Source: Candidatus Rokuibacteriota bacterium
GTDB taxonomy: Bacteria > Methylomirabilota > Methylomirabilia > Rokubacteriales > CSP1-6
Length of the DNA stretch: 64,000 bases
Assembly (NCBI GenBank): GCA_016193045.1
Contig: JACPSW010000007.1
Span: forward strand, 1-64,000
Direction: 5' to 3'
In this document: one piece after another, positions 56,753 to 64,000 of the stretch
Position numbering within the stretch: position 1 is the stretch's first letter
Layout of the letters: each line of letters starts with the position of its first letter
Notes under the pieces: model-generated
Database searches by the model: none
What the model saw: the letters and a program-made list of their open reading frames with translations, nothing else
What the model was told of the DNA's origin: nothing
Made by a program: the position numbers and the translations under genes

Positions 56753-57936
56753 CGCGCGCCGAGCGCGCTCTCGACCGAATCCACTCCGGGGTGGCCCCCA
56801 GCCGGGACGAGGCGGTGAGCCTCCTGGGAGTTTCCGACGCTCGCCTGCCCGAGCTCCTCGGGGCCGCGTCGGCGGTGAGGGACCGCGGCCGGGGGCGGCG
56901 GATCACGTTCTCCAAGAAAGTCTTCGTCCCGCTCACCACCCTCTGCCGCGACTACTGCGGCTACTGCACGTTCCGGCGGGACCCTGGCGAGCCGGGGGCG
57001 CACACGCTGACTCCCGAGGAGGTCATCGCCCTCGTGCAGGCGGGCGCCCGGCTCGGGGCCAAGGAGGCGCTCTTCTCCCTCGGCGATCGGCCCGAGGCGC
57101 TCTTCCCCGAGCACCGCGCCTTCCTGAGGGTCATGGGCCATCGGACCACGCTGGGCTATCTCAGGCAGATCTGCGAGTTGGTCCTGAAAGAATCCCCCCT
57201 CCTTCCCCACGCCAATCCGGGCCTGATGGGCGAACGCGACCTGGCCCGCCTCCGCGAGGTCAACGTCAGCATGGGGCTGATGCTCGAGACGACCTCCGAG
57301 CGTCTGCTCCGCCCGGCCATGGCGCACCACCGCGCGCCGGACAAGGTGCCCACCCGCCGGCTCAGGACACTCGCGCTGGCCGGCAAGCTCCAGATCCCCT
57401 TCACGACCGGCATTCTGATCGGCATCGGCGAGACCCTGGAGGAGAGGGTAGACTCCCTTTTTGCGATCAAGGACTTGCACGAGCGCTTCGGCCACATCCA
57501 GGAGGTCATCGTCCAGAATTTCAGGGCGAAGCCCCGCATCCCCATGGCGCATCACCCAGAGCCGTCGGCGGGGGAGATGCTGCGCACGGTGGCGGTGGCG
57601 CGGCTTTGCCTGGGGGGAAGCGTCAACGTTCAGGCGCCCCCGAATCTGGCGGGAGACCTCTACCCCGCGCTGCTCCACGCGGGACTGAACGATTGGGGCG
57701 GGATCTCCCCCCTCACGGTGGACCACATCAACCCCGAAGCCCCCTGGCCCCTGATCGGCGCGCTGCGCCGGGCCACGGAGGCGGCCGGCTTCGAGCTTCG
57801 CGAACGGCTGGCCATCTACCCCGAGTACGCTTCCCGTCCCGAGTTTCTGGCGGAGGGGCTGCGCCCCCGCGTCCAGGCGCTTTTGGACGGCGACGGCTGC
57901 GTGAGGACCGACTATGAGCGCTGGAGACAGTGGTAG
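56749..57936 (+). CDS. cofG: FO synthase subunit CofG
   Basis: The 395-residue radical SAM enzyme has the cluster motif CRDYCGYCTF and the CofG text LETTSERLLRPAMAHHRAPDK, ILIGIGETLEERVDSLFAI, EVIVQNFRAKPRIPMAHHPEP and APPNLAGDLYPALLHAGLNDWGGISPLTVDHINPEAPWP. With CofH it makes the deazaflavin FO from tyrosine and a ribitylamino-uracil. It starts at GTG coupled to the PPOX gene and overlaps cofH by 23 bases. Confidence 0.95.
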   Translation: MTRAERALDRIHSGVAPSRDEAVSLLGVSDARLPELLGAASAVRDRGRGRRITFSKKVFVPLTTLCRDYCGYCTFRRDPGEPGAHTLTPEEVIALVQAGARLGAKEALFSLGDRPEALFPEHRAFLRVMGHRTTLGYLRQICELVLKESPLLPHANPGLMGERDLARLREVNVSMGLMLETTSERLLRPAMAHHRAPDKVPTRRLRTLALAGKLQIPFTTGILIGIGETLEERVDSLFAIKDLHERFGHIQEVIVQNFRAKPRIPMAHHPEPSAGEMLRTVAVARLCLGGSVNVQAPPNLAGDLYPALLHAGLNDWGGISPLTVDHINPEAPWPLIGALRRATEAAGFELRERLAIYPEYASRPEFLAEGLRPRVQALLDGDGCVRTDYERWRQW

Positions 57937-59188
57937 AGTCCCGGTGAACGGGCTCGCCGCATCGCTCGACTGGGTGGAGCCGGAGATCCGCCGGATCCTG
58001 GCGCGCGCGCTCGACGGCGCCGAGCCGTCCGCGGCGGAGGGGGCGCGGCTCGCCGGCGTCGAGGGGCGCGAGCTCCACGCCCTGGCCCTCGCGGCCGACG
58101 AGCTGCGGCGGCGGCAGGTCGGCGACACCGCCACCTACGTCGTGAACCGCAACGTCAATTTCACCAACGTGTGCATCAAGCACTGCACCTTCTGTGCCTT
58201 CAGCCGCGACCACCGGGAGGAGGAGGGCTACTTCCTGCCGATGGAGGAGGTGGTCCGCCGCGCCCAGGAGGCGTGGGACCTGGGCGCCACGGAGGTCTGC
58301 ATCCAGGCGGGGCTCCCGCCCAAGCTCGACGGCCGCTACTACATCGACCTCTGCCGGGCCATCAAGCAGGCGCTGCCCCGGATGCACCTCCACGCCTTCT
58401 CGCCGGAGGAGATCCTGTACGGCTCCGTGCGCTCGGGGCTGCCGATTCGCGAGTACCTCACGGAGCTGAAGGCGGCGGGGCTCGGGACCCTCCCCGGCAC
58501 CTCGGCCGAGATCCTCGACGACGCGATCCGCGACGTGATCTCCCGGGGCCGCATCACGACGGGCCAGTGGATCGAGGTCATCACGACCGCTCACTCGCTC
58601 GGCATCAGGACGACCTCAACCATCATGTACGGGCACATTGAAACGCCCCTGCACTGGGTCAGGCACATGGACCTGCTGCGGTCCATCCAGCGCCACACCG
58701 GCGGCTTCACCGAATTCGTGCCCCTCTCCCTGATCCACTCGGAGGCGCCCATGTACCGGCGCGGCCTCGTGCCCGGAGTCCGCCCGGGGGCGACGGGGAC
58801 GGAGGTCGTGAAGATGCACGCCCTCGCGCGCTTGATGCTCGGCCCCAGCTTCCGGAACGTCCAGGCTTCGTGGGTGAAGGAAGGGCCGAAGCTCGCCCAG
58901 CACCTCCTCACGTGCGGGGCCAACGACCTGGGGGGCACGCTGATCAACGAGAGCATCTCCACGTCCGCGGGCGCGCCGTACGGCCAGCTGGTCCCGCCGC
59001 GCGAGCTCCGGCGGATGATCCGCGAGGCGGGGCGCGTCCCCGCTCAGCGCAGCACCACCTACGAGCTCCTGAAGGTCTATGGCGACGCGGACGAGGAAAG
59101 CCCGCTGGACGCGATCCAGGACCCGGAGGCGCGCTTCGGGTCCTACCACCGGCTGACCGCATCGGCGGAGTTCAGGTTCAGAAAATGA
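57914..59188 (+). CDS. cofH: FO synthase subunit CofH
   Basis: The 424-residue radical SAM enzyme has VNRNVNFTNVCIKHCTFCAF (CxxxCxxC), CIQAGLPPKLDGRYYIDLCRAIK, LPGTSAEILDDAIRD, SLGIRTTSTIMYGHIE and GANDLGGTLINESISTSAGA, all typical of CofH. CofH joins the tyrosine-derived radical to the uracil precursor. CofG and CofH are separate genes here, not fused as in actinobacterial FbiC. Confidence 0.95.
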   Translation: MSAGDSGRVPVNGLAASLDWVEPEIRRILARALDGAEPSAAEGARLAGVEGRELHALALAADELRRRQVGDTATYVVNRNVNFTNVCIKHCTFCAFSRDHREEEGYFLPMEEVVRRAQEAWDLGATEVCIQAGLPPKLDGRYYIDLCRAIKQALPRMHLHAFSPEEILYGSVRSGLPIREYLTELKAAGLGTLPGTSAEILDDAIRDVISRGRITTGQWIEVITTAHSLGIRTTSTIMYGHIETPLHWVRHMDLLRSIQRHTGGFTEFVPLSLIHSEAPMYRRGLVPGVRPGATGTEVVKMHALARLMLGPSFRNVQASWVKEGPKLAQHLLTCGANDLGGTLINESISTSAGAPYGQLVPPRELRRMIREAGRVPAQRSTTYELLKVYGDADEESPLDAIQDPEARFGSYHRLTASAEFRFRK

Positions 59189-59190
59189 CC

Positions 59191-59218
59191 TTGCGCTCAG
59201 CACTCCCTCGATTACAAT
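59191..59218 (+). promoter_or_regulatory. Possible promoter of the HU gene
   Basis: TTGCGC (59191-59196) and TACAAT (59213-59218) lie 16 bases apart, 55 bases before the HU ATG. This suggests that the HU gene has a promoter of its own inside the F420 cluster. Confidence 0.4.
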
Positions 59219-59273
59219 ACGGCTCTGGTCTCGTCGTACATCGTTCACCCCAACCCCTGAGGAGGACGCTCTC

Positions 59274-59561
59274 ATGGCGAAGTCGATGACCAAGTCAGCC
59301 ATCATCTCTCACCTCGCCGCCAAGACGGCGCTGACGAAGAAGCAAGTGGGGGGAGTGCTCGAACATCTCGCCACGCTCGCCGTCAAGGAAGCCAAGAACG
59401 GCTTCCAGATCCCCGACCTGGGCAAGCTGGTCCTCCGCAACCGCGCCGCGCGGATGGGGCGCAACCCCCAGACCGGCGAGCCCATCAAGATTCCCGCCAA
59501 GCGGGTCGTCAAGTTCCGTGTTTCCAAGGCCCTGAAGGACGCGGTGCTTGGGAAGAAGTAA
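59274..59561 (+). CDS. HU-family DNA-binding protein
   Basis: The 95-residue basic protein has MTKSAIISHLAAKTALTKKQVGGVLEHLATLAVKEAK, the beta-arm core GFQIPDLGKLVLRNRAARMGRNPQTGEPIKIPAKRVVKFRVSKAL, as in HU/IHF. It bends and packages DNA. GAGGAGG precedes the ATG. It is unexpected between cofH and cofD. It has its own promoter candidate and overlaps the next gene. Confidence 0.93.
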   Translation: MAKSMTKSAIISHLAAKTALTKKQVGGVLEHLATLAVKEAKNGFQIPDLGKLVLRNRAARMGRNPQTGEPIKIPAKRVVKFRVSKALKDAVLGKK

Positions 59562-60177
59562 GACCCGCCGGGCCGCGGGCGAGCGCGCCCCGGCGACGCC
59601 GCCGTTGGCCCCCTTCGCGAGCCCCCCGGCTCCCGAGGGGGTTCTGTTTGAGCCCCTGACCGAGCGGATCGACGAGGCCCGCCGGCTCTTCAGTTACGCG
59701 GGGGCGTGGGCCCCGGCGCCGGCGCCCGGCGAGGTCCTCTGGGGGGCCTCGACCGGGCGGGAGGCCGATCGGAGGCTCATCGGCGCGCTTCTCCTCGAAA
59801 AGAAGGGGGCGGCCGGCATGCTCCACGGGCCGGTGGTGGTCCTCACTGCGGGAGCCGGCTGGAACCCGATTGAGGTGGCGGCCGGGCTTCTGGCCGCCCT
59901 CATACCGCACGCCACGGGGAGTGGGATCGAGACCCTCTTCGCCCGCCCTCAGGGGCTGGACCGGGTCTGGGTCAGATTCGGCTTCATCCCGGTTCCCGAA
60001 GCGGACCTGCCGCGGGCGTTCAAGGGACGGCCGGGGTCCGGCCTCTTCGCGTGGCGCGGTGGGACGGCGCTCTGGTCCACGCGCAAGCCGCAGAGCGACG
60101 AGGCCCCCTCGACCCCTCACCCTGCCTCTCTTCCCCCTCACCCTGCCTCTCCCCAAAGGGGGGAGGAGAAGATGTGA
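59548..60177 (+). CDS. Uncharacterised protein in the F420 operon, possibly GNAT-like
   Basis: The 209-residue frame begins at a TTG overlapping the HU stop. An Arg/Ala/Pro-rich head of about 30 residues precedes a globular part with GVLFEPLTERIDEARRLF, GPVVVLTAGAGWNPIEVAAGLLAALIPHATGSGIETLFARPQGLDRVWVRFGFIPVPEADLP. The last part resembles the C-terminal half of acetyltransferases (RxGF), but the acetyl-CoA loop is not clear. The final 22 residues (PSTPHPASLPPHPASPQRGE) are encoded by repeat B. Its conserved-looking core and position suggest a link to F420 synthesis. Confidence 0.55.
   Translation: MGRSKTRRAAGERAPATPPLAPFASPPAPEGVLFEPLTERIDEARRLFSYAGAWAPAPAPGEVLWGASTGREADRRLIGALLLEKKGAAGMLHGPVVVLTAGAGWNPIEVAAGLLAALIPHATGSGIETLFARPQGLDRVWVRFGFIPVPEADLPRAFKGRPGSGLFAWRGGTALWSTRKPQSDEAPSTPHPASLPPHPASPQRGEEKM
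60114..60172. repeat. Repeat B copy 3, supplying the cofD ribosome site
   Basis: CCCTCACC occurs twice (60114 and 60136), followed by CTGCCTCTCCCCAAAGGGGG and GAGGAGAAG. The right arm lacks the GGTGAGGG end. It encodes the tail of the unknown protein, and its GGGGGGAGGAG lies immediately upstream of the cofD GTG. Confidence 0.65.
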
Positions 60178-61109
60178 AAAGCATAATAGTGGCACTCGCT
60201 GGCGGCACCGGAGCCGCCAAGTTCCTCAGAGGGCTCGTCGCCGTGGTTCCGCCCGAGCAGGTCGCGGTGATCGTCAATACCGGCGACGACGCGCTCGTCT
60301 GGGGGCTCCACGTCTCCCCCGATCTCGACACCGTGACCTACGCCCTCGCCGGCCTTCTCGACGAGGCCAAGGGGTGGGGAGTCAGGGACGACACGTTCCG
60401 CTGTCTGGCCGCCATGGCGGCCCTCGGCCGCGAGACGTGGTTCAACCTGGGGGACCGGGACCTCGGAACCCACCTCTTCCGCACCGAGCGCCTCGCGGCC
60501 GGCCGGAGCCTCACCGAGGTCACCGAGGCGATCCGCAGGGCGCTGGGCGTGAGGAGCCGGCTCCTTCCCGCGTCGGACTCCCCCGTGGCCACCCGCGTCC
60601 TGACGCCCGGAGGCTGGCTCGGCTTTCAGGAGTACTTCGTGAGGGAGAAGGCCCGGGTCGAGGTGCTGGACGTCGCCTACGGGGGAGCCGAGACGGCTTC
60701 CCCCGCGCCCGGGGTGCTCGAGGCGATCCACGCCGCGACCGCTGTCGTCATCTGCCCATCGAACCCGATCACGTCCATCGGACCGATCCTGGCCGTCCCT
60801 GGAATCGCCGAGGCGCTGGCGAGCACTCCGGCCCGAGTCCTGGCCATCAGCCCCATCGTGGGGGGCGCGCCGGTGAGCGGCCCCGCGGGGAAGCTGATGG
60901 CGGCCAAGGGGCTGCCCGTGTCCGCTCTCGGAGTGGCGCAGCTCTATCGCCCGTGGCTGGACGTGCTCGCCCTCGACCGACAGGATGAACGCCTGGCGCC
61001 GGATGTCGCCGCGCTCGGCATCGCGCCCCTGGTCACCGGCACGCTCATGACCGACCGCCGGGCGGAGGCGGCGCTGGCCCGCGCGGTGGTCGACCGCCTC
61101 GCGTCATGA
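60174..61109 (+). CDS. cofD: 2-phospho-L-lactate (or phosphoenolpyruvyl) transferase CofD
   Basis: The 311-residue enzyme has LAGGTGAAKFLRGLVAVV, VIVNTGDDALVWGLHVSPDLDTVTYALAGL, WFNLGDRDLGTHLFRTERL and the CPSNPITSIGPILAVPGI motif. It moves the phospho-lactyl or phosphoenolpyruvyl group from the guanylylated donor to FO. The GTG overlaps the upstream stop by 4 bases, and GGGAGGAG is provided by repeat B. Confidence 0.95.
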   Translation: MKSIIVALAGGTGAAKFLRGLVAVVPPEQVAVIVNTGDDALVWGLHVSPDLDTVTYALAGLLDEAKGWGVRDDTFRCLAAMAALGRETWFNLGDRDLGTHLFRTERLAAGRSLTEVTEAIRRALGVRSRLLPASDSPVATRVLTPGGWLGFQEYFVREKARVEVLDVAYGGAETASPAPGVLEAIHAATAVVICPSNPITSIGPILAVPGIAEALASTPARVLAISPIVGGAPVSGPAGKLMAAKGLPVSALGVAQLYRPWLDVLALDRQDERLAPDVAALGIAPLVTGTLMTDRRAEAALARAVVDRLAS

Positions 61110-61777
61110 TCGTCGCCGCGGTCCCGGTCAAGGACCTCAGCAGCGCCAAGCAGCGGTTGGTCCCCCTTCTCTCGCCCTCGGAGCGCCGGGACTTGGCGCG
61201 GGCCATGCTGGAGGATGTGCTGGCGGCGCTGTGCGGAGCCGGCCTCGACGCGGTCCTCGTGGTCACCCGGGACGCCGAGGTCATCGAGCTGGCCCGCCGC
61301 GTGGCCGTCACGATCCTGGAAGAGGCGGCGAATCGCGGCCACACCGAGGCGGTGGCGCTGGCCCAAAGAGAGGCGGTCAAGATGGAGGCGCAGACCTTCC
61401 TCACCATCCCGGGGGACGTGCCGCTCGTCACCGCGGAAGAAATCCGCGCGCTGACCCGGGCCGTGCGCGCCGGACGGTCAGCGGTCTTCGTGCCGTCGCG
61501 GTCGGGCTTCGGGACCAACGCTGCGCTCCTGGCCCCGCCCGATGTCATGCCGCTCAAGTTTGGAGAGCCGTCGTTCGCCAACCACCTCAGCGCCGCGCGC
61601 GAGCGGGGGGTCGAGCCGACGGTGCTGGGGCTGCCGGGCCTGGGCCTCGATATCGACGGCCCCGACGACCTGGCGTCGCTCGCCGCCGAGGGCGGGCATA
61701 CGCGCAGCGGCCGCCTCGTCAGCGTCTGGGGCGCCCCTCACCTCTTCTCCTCTCCCCAGAGGGGAGAGGCAGGGTGA
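61106..61777 (+). CDS. cofC: 2-phospho-L-lactate guanylyltransferase CofC/FbiD
   Basis: The 223-residue nucleotidyltransferase has VPVKDLSSAKQRLVPLLSPSERRDLARAMLEDVLAAL, TIPGDVPLVTAEEI and FGTNAALLAPPDVMPLKFGEPSFANHL. It activates the phospho-acid with GTP for CofD; which acid it uses cannot be read off. The last 14 residues (APHLFSSPQRGEAG) are encoded by repeat B. The start overlaps cofD by 4 bases. Confidence 0.94.
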   Translation: MIVAAVPVKDLSSAKQRLVPLLSPSERRDLARAMLEDVLAALCGAGLDAVLVVTRDAEVIELARRVAVTILEEAANRGHTEAVALAQREAVKMEAQTFLTIPGDVPLVTAEEIRALTRAVRAGRSAVFVPSRSGFGTNAALLAPPDVMPLKFGEPSFANHLSAARERGVEPTVLGLPGLGLDIDGPDDLASLAAEGGHTRSGRLVSVWGAPHLFSSPQRGEAG

Positions 61778-61801
61778 GGGGGGAGAGGATTAAGGTGAGG
61801 G
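61735..61801. repeat. Repeat B copy 4, at the cofC-cofE junction
   Basis: CCCTCACC (61735), palindromic core CTCTCCCCAGAGGGGAGAG, GGTGAGGG (61773) and a second GGTGAGGG (61794). It contains the cofC stop and two of the three possible cofE start codons. Confidence 0.7.
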
Positions 61802-62568
61802 GGCCCGGTAACTCCGTGCCGCCGCGCTATGAAGTGATCGGGGTCGTCGGCCTTCCCGAGATCGGGAAGGGGGACGACCTGGGCCGCCTGATCGTCGAGG
61901 CGGCCGCCGCCCAGGGCACCGCGCTCGGAGATGGCGACCTGCTCGTGGTCAGCCAGAAGGTCGTGTCGAAATCAGAGGGGCGCGTGGTGCCTCTGGCCGG
62001 CGTCACGCCCTCCCCCGCGGCCCTGGCCATGGCGCGCGAGCTCGCCAAGGACGCGCGGCTGGTGGAGCTGATCCTCCGCGAGTCGCGGCGCGTGGTGCGC
62101 ATGGACAAGGGAATCCTCATCGTGGAGACCCACCACGGCTGGATCTGCGCCAACGGCGGCGTGGACCAGTCCAACGTGGACCTGGACTCCGCTTCCCTGC
62201 TCCCCGAGGACCCCGATCGCTCCGCCCGCGCGCTGAGGGAGCGGATCCGCGGGCTGACCGGCGCGGACGCGGCCGTCATCATCTCCGACACGTTCGGGAG
62301 GCCGTGGCGCGAGGGGCTGACGAACGTGGCGATCGGGATCGCCGGCCTCGCGCCGATCCGGAACTACCTCGGCGCCCAGGACCCGGCGGGACACACGCTC
62401 CAGGCCACCCTCCTGGCCGTGGCCGACGAGCTCGCCGGGGCGGCTGAGCCCGTCATGGGCAAGCTGAACCGCGTGCCCGTCACGATCATCCGCGGCCTCC
62501 CCTTCGAGCGCGGGGAGGACAGCTCGAAGGCGCTGCTCCGCGACCCCTCGCGCGACCTCTTCCGCTGA
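61774..62568 (+). CDS. cofE: F420:gamma-glutamyl ligase CofE
   Basis: The frame gives 264 residues from the GTG at 61774, which overlaps the cofC stop. GTGs at 61795 and 61816 are alternatives, the last giving 250 residues, the usual CofE size. Motifs: EIGKGDDLGRLIVEA, DGDLLVVSQKVVSKSEGRVV, GWICANGGVDQSNVD, ISDTFGRPWREGLTNVAIG. It adds glutamates to F420-0. No C-terminal nitroreductase domain is attached, unlike FbiB, but a possible relic follows. Confidence 0.94.
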   Translation: MRGERIKVRGPGNSVPPRYEVIGVVGLPEIGKGDDLGRLIVEAAAAQGTALGDGDLLVVSQKVVSKSEGRVVPLAGVTPSPAALAMARELAKDARLVELILRESRRVVRMDKGILIVETHHGWICANGGVDQSNVDLDSASLLPEDPDRSARALRERIRGLTGADAAVIISDTFGRPWREGLTNVAIGIAGLAPIRNYLGAQDPAGHTLQATLLAVADELAGAAEPVMGKLNRVPVTIIRGLPFERGEDSSKALLRDPSRDLFR

Positions 62569-62581
62569 CGGAGGACCCTCG

Positions 62582-62659
62582 CTGGACGATCTCGCGGGTC
62601 TCTTCGCCACGCGGAGCCGCCGCCATCTGCTCGATGACAACCAGCCTGACGCGATTTGA
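62582..62659 (+). pseudogene. Possible nitroreductase-domain relic after cofE
   Basis: Fourteen bases after the cofE stop, a frame behind GGAGGAC reads LDDLAGLFATRSRRHLLDDN and stops five residues later. The FATRSRRHLLD text resembles the N-terminus of nitroreductases (RRSxRxF), the domain fused to CofE in FbiB. It is only 25 residues, so chance is possible. Confidence 0.25.
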
Positions 62660-62684
62660 CCAACATTTGTCATCCCTGTAATAT
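62656..62684 (+). promoter_or_regulatory. Sigma-70-type promoter of the M16 lipoprotein gene
   Basis: TTGACC (62656-62661) and TAATAT (62679-62684) are exactly 17 bases apart. The GTG start lies about 35 bases after the expected transcription start. Confidence 0.7.
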
Positions 62685-62725
62685 GCGGGGACTCGGACGT
62701 GCGGTATGATCCAGCAGAGGGTCGA

Positions 62726-64000
62726 GTGACGAAACGCATCCTGGCCGTCATCTCGCTGTCGGCGTGGCTAGCCGGGTGTGCCGCCCAGGGCGCGCTCCAG
62801 GCGGCGTCGTCCGACGAGCAGGGCCTACCGCCCCCGACGCGCCAGGTGCTCGGCAACGGCCTGCGCCTGATCATCCAGGACCACCGCGCTGCCAACGTGG
62901 TAGCCCTTTATCTGTTCGTGAGCGTGGGCGGCCGCGACGAGGCGCCGAATCAGCTGGGCTTCTCCCACTTCCAGGAGCACATGCTGTTCAAGGGCACGGA
63001 CACCCAGCCGCCCGGGTGGGTGGACCGCGCCGTCGAGGGCGTCGGGGGCAAGTCCGACGCCAAGACCTCGCTCGACTACACGTTTTACTCGGTCATCGTC
63101 CCCGTCGAGGAGACGGCCAACGGGATCAGGATCCTGGCAGAGATGGCCTTCCGCTCGAAGTTCGATCCGGTGGAGCTGAAGCGCGAAGGCGAGGTCATCG
63201 TGGAAGAGGGGAACATCGAGCAGGACACCCCCCGCACCGCACTGATCCGGGGACTCTACGGGCTCGTCTTCCGCGACAATCCCTACGGCCGATCGATCCT
63301 CGGGAGCCCCGAGACGCTGGGCGCCGCCACGCGGGAGACCGTCTTCGCCTACTACAAGCGTCACTACGTCCCCGAGGCCATGACGCTCGTCGTGGTGGGG
63401 CCGGTCTCCGAGCGGGCCGTGACCGCAACCGTTCGCGAGGTGTTTCGGAAGATCCCGGCCACAGGCTACCGGCGGGCCCCGGTGCCGCCCCCCGCCCCGC
63501 TGACGGGCGGGATCCGCCGTCAGGTGGAGCGCCCGGAGCAGCAGGCCTTCCTCGGGATGGCGTGGGTCGCGCCGCGGGCCGACGACCCGGACGGCTTCGC
63601 GGTGGATCTCCTGGCCTCCATCCTCGGCGGATCGGAGAGCTCGCGCCTGGCCCGGACGCTCCGCGACCGCGACCAGCTCGTCTCCAGCGTCACGATGAGC
63701 TACGCGGCTCTCCAGGGGGCCGGGATCATCAGCCTCAGGGCCGAGCTGGAGGCGCCGGACCTCGAAAAGGTGGAGCGCCTGATCCTGGAGGAGATCGCGC
63801 GGATCCAGGCGGATGGGGTGACGGAAGACGAGCGCCAGCTCGCCGTCATCCAGTTCGAATCCGAGCACGCCTTCGACACGGAGACGGCGGAGGGGCTCGC
63901 TGACGCGTACGGCATCGCCGAGACGACGTGGACCCTGGACGCCGAGCTGACCTACGTGGATCGCCTCCGGCAGGTGACCCGGGAGCAGATCCGCGAGGCC
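62726..64000 (+). CDS. M16-family zinc peptidase lipoprotein (C-terminus cut by window edge)
   Basis: The 425 codons present start at a GTG with a lipoprotein signal (KRILAVISLSAWLAGC). An M16 domain follows: LGNGLRLIIQDHRAANVVALYLFVSVGGRDE, the inverse zinc motif HFQEHMLFKGT (HxxEH) and the downstream Glu in EEGNIEQDT. The second, non-catalytic M16 domain begins near GGIRRQVERPEQQAFLGMAWVAP and is cut. It is probably an envelope peptidase; a partner M16 gene may follow outside the window. Confidence 0.92.
   Translation, partial: MTKRILAVISLSAWLAGCAAQGALQAASSDEQGLPPPTRQVLGNGLRLIIQDHRAANVVALYLFVSVGGRDEAPNQLGFSHFQEHMLFKGTDTQPPGWVDRAVEGVGGKSDAKTSLDYTFYSVIVPVEETANGIRILAEMAFRSKFDPVELKREGEVIVEEGNIEQDTPRTALIRGLYGLVFRDNPYGRSILGSPETLGAATRETVFAYYKRHYVPEAMTLVVVGPVSERAVTATVREVFRKIPATGYRRAPVPPPAPLTGGIRRQVERPEQQAFLGMAWVAPRADDPDGFAVDLLASILGGSESSRLARTLRDRDQLVSSVTMSYAALQGAGIISLRAELEAPDLEKVERLILEEIARIQADGVTEDERQLAVIQFESEHAFDTETAEGLADAYGIAETTWTLDAELTYVDRLRQVTREQIREA

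Overview
This 64 kb window is GC-rich bacterial chromosome with dense genes, frequent GTG starts and many 1-26 base overlaps. A complete coenzyme F420 pathway, urease with a urea ABC transporter, arsenite methylation and a split CoA-dehydratase-like activase cluster suggest a soil or sediment bacterium of the Rokubacteria/Methylomirabilota kind. That placement is inference from gene content; there is no rRNA or other marker in the window.

Layout. 1-4.5 kb (minus): an amidase cut by the left edge and a TRAP transporter operon in which both dctP and dctM carry internal deletions with frame changes. 4.5-8.1 kb (minus): mrp, a LON-domain protein, a DUF457 membrane protein and a secreted PDZ protein. 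8.2-12.9 kb (plus): flavin reductase, DegT aminotransferase, GT4 glycosyltransferase and an MsbA-like exporter. 12.9-13.6 kb: a decayed, gene-poor stretch. 13.6-18.4 kb (plus): three overlapping genes for a two-ASKHA-domain activase and two cysteine-rich partners. 18.6-21.8 kb: NAD synthetase (minus), then a zinc ribbon protein and arsR-arsM (plus). 21.8-33.0 kb (minus): a phosphate cluster of MBL lipoprotein, phoB, phoR, pstS, pstC, pstA, pstB, phoU and a LOG protein, with Pho-box-like repeats before pstS. 33.1-53.1 kb (minus): a nitrogen block of receiver-kinase, NtrC-type regulator, lone receiver, glnK, amtB, glnA, outer-membrane barrel, ANTAR regulator, urtABCDE and ureABCEFGD. 53.4-55.1 kb (minus): thioesterase and MFS transporter. 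55.4-62.6 kb (plus): two probable F420-dependent enzymes followed by cofG, cofH, HU, an unknown protein, cofD, cofC and cofE. The right edge cuts an M16-family lipoprotein.

How it fits together. The nitrogen block reads as one regulon: sigma-54 promoter matches precede glnK and urtA, and the urtA leader holds two hexaloop hairpins of the kind bound by ANTAR proteins, just downstream of an ANTAR gene whose receiver lacks the phospho-acceptor aspartate. Urea imported by Urt would be hydrolysed by urease and the ammonia assimilated by GlnA. The phosphate block is a self-regulated Pho operon. The F420 block couples cofactor synthesis to two likely users of the cofactor.

Three families of short structured repeats occur: A (5266 and 55137), B (four copies, CCCTCACC/GGTGAGGG termini) and C (1392 and 38354). 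Some overlap coding ends or starts. mrp and arsR look leaderless.
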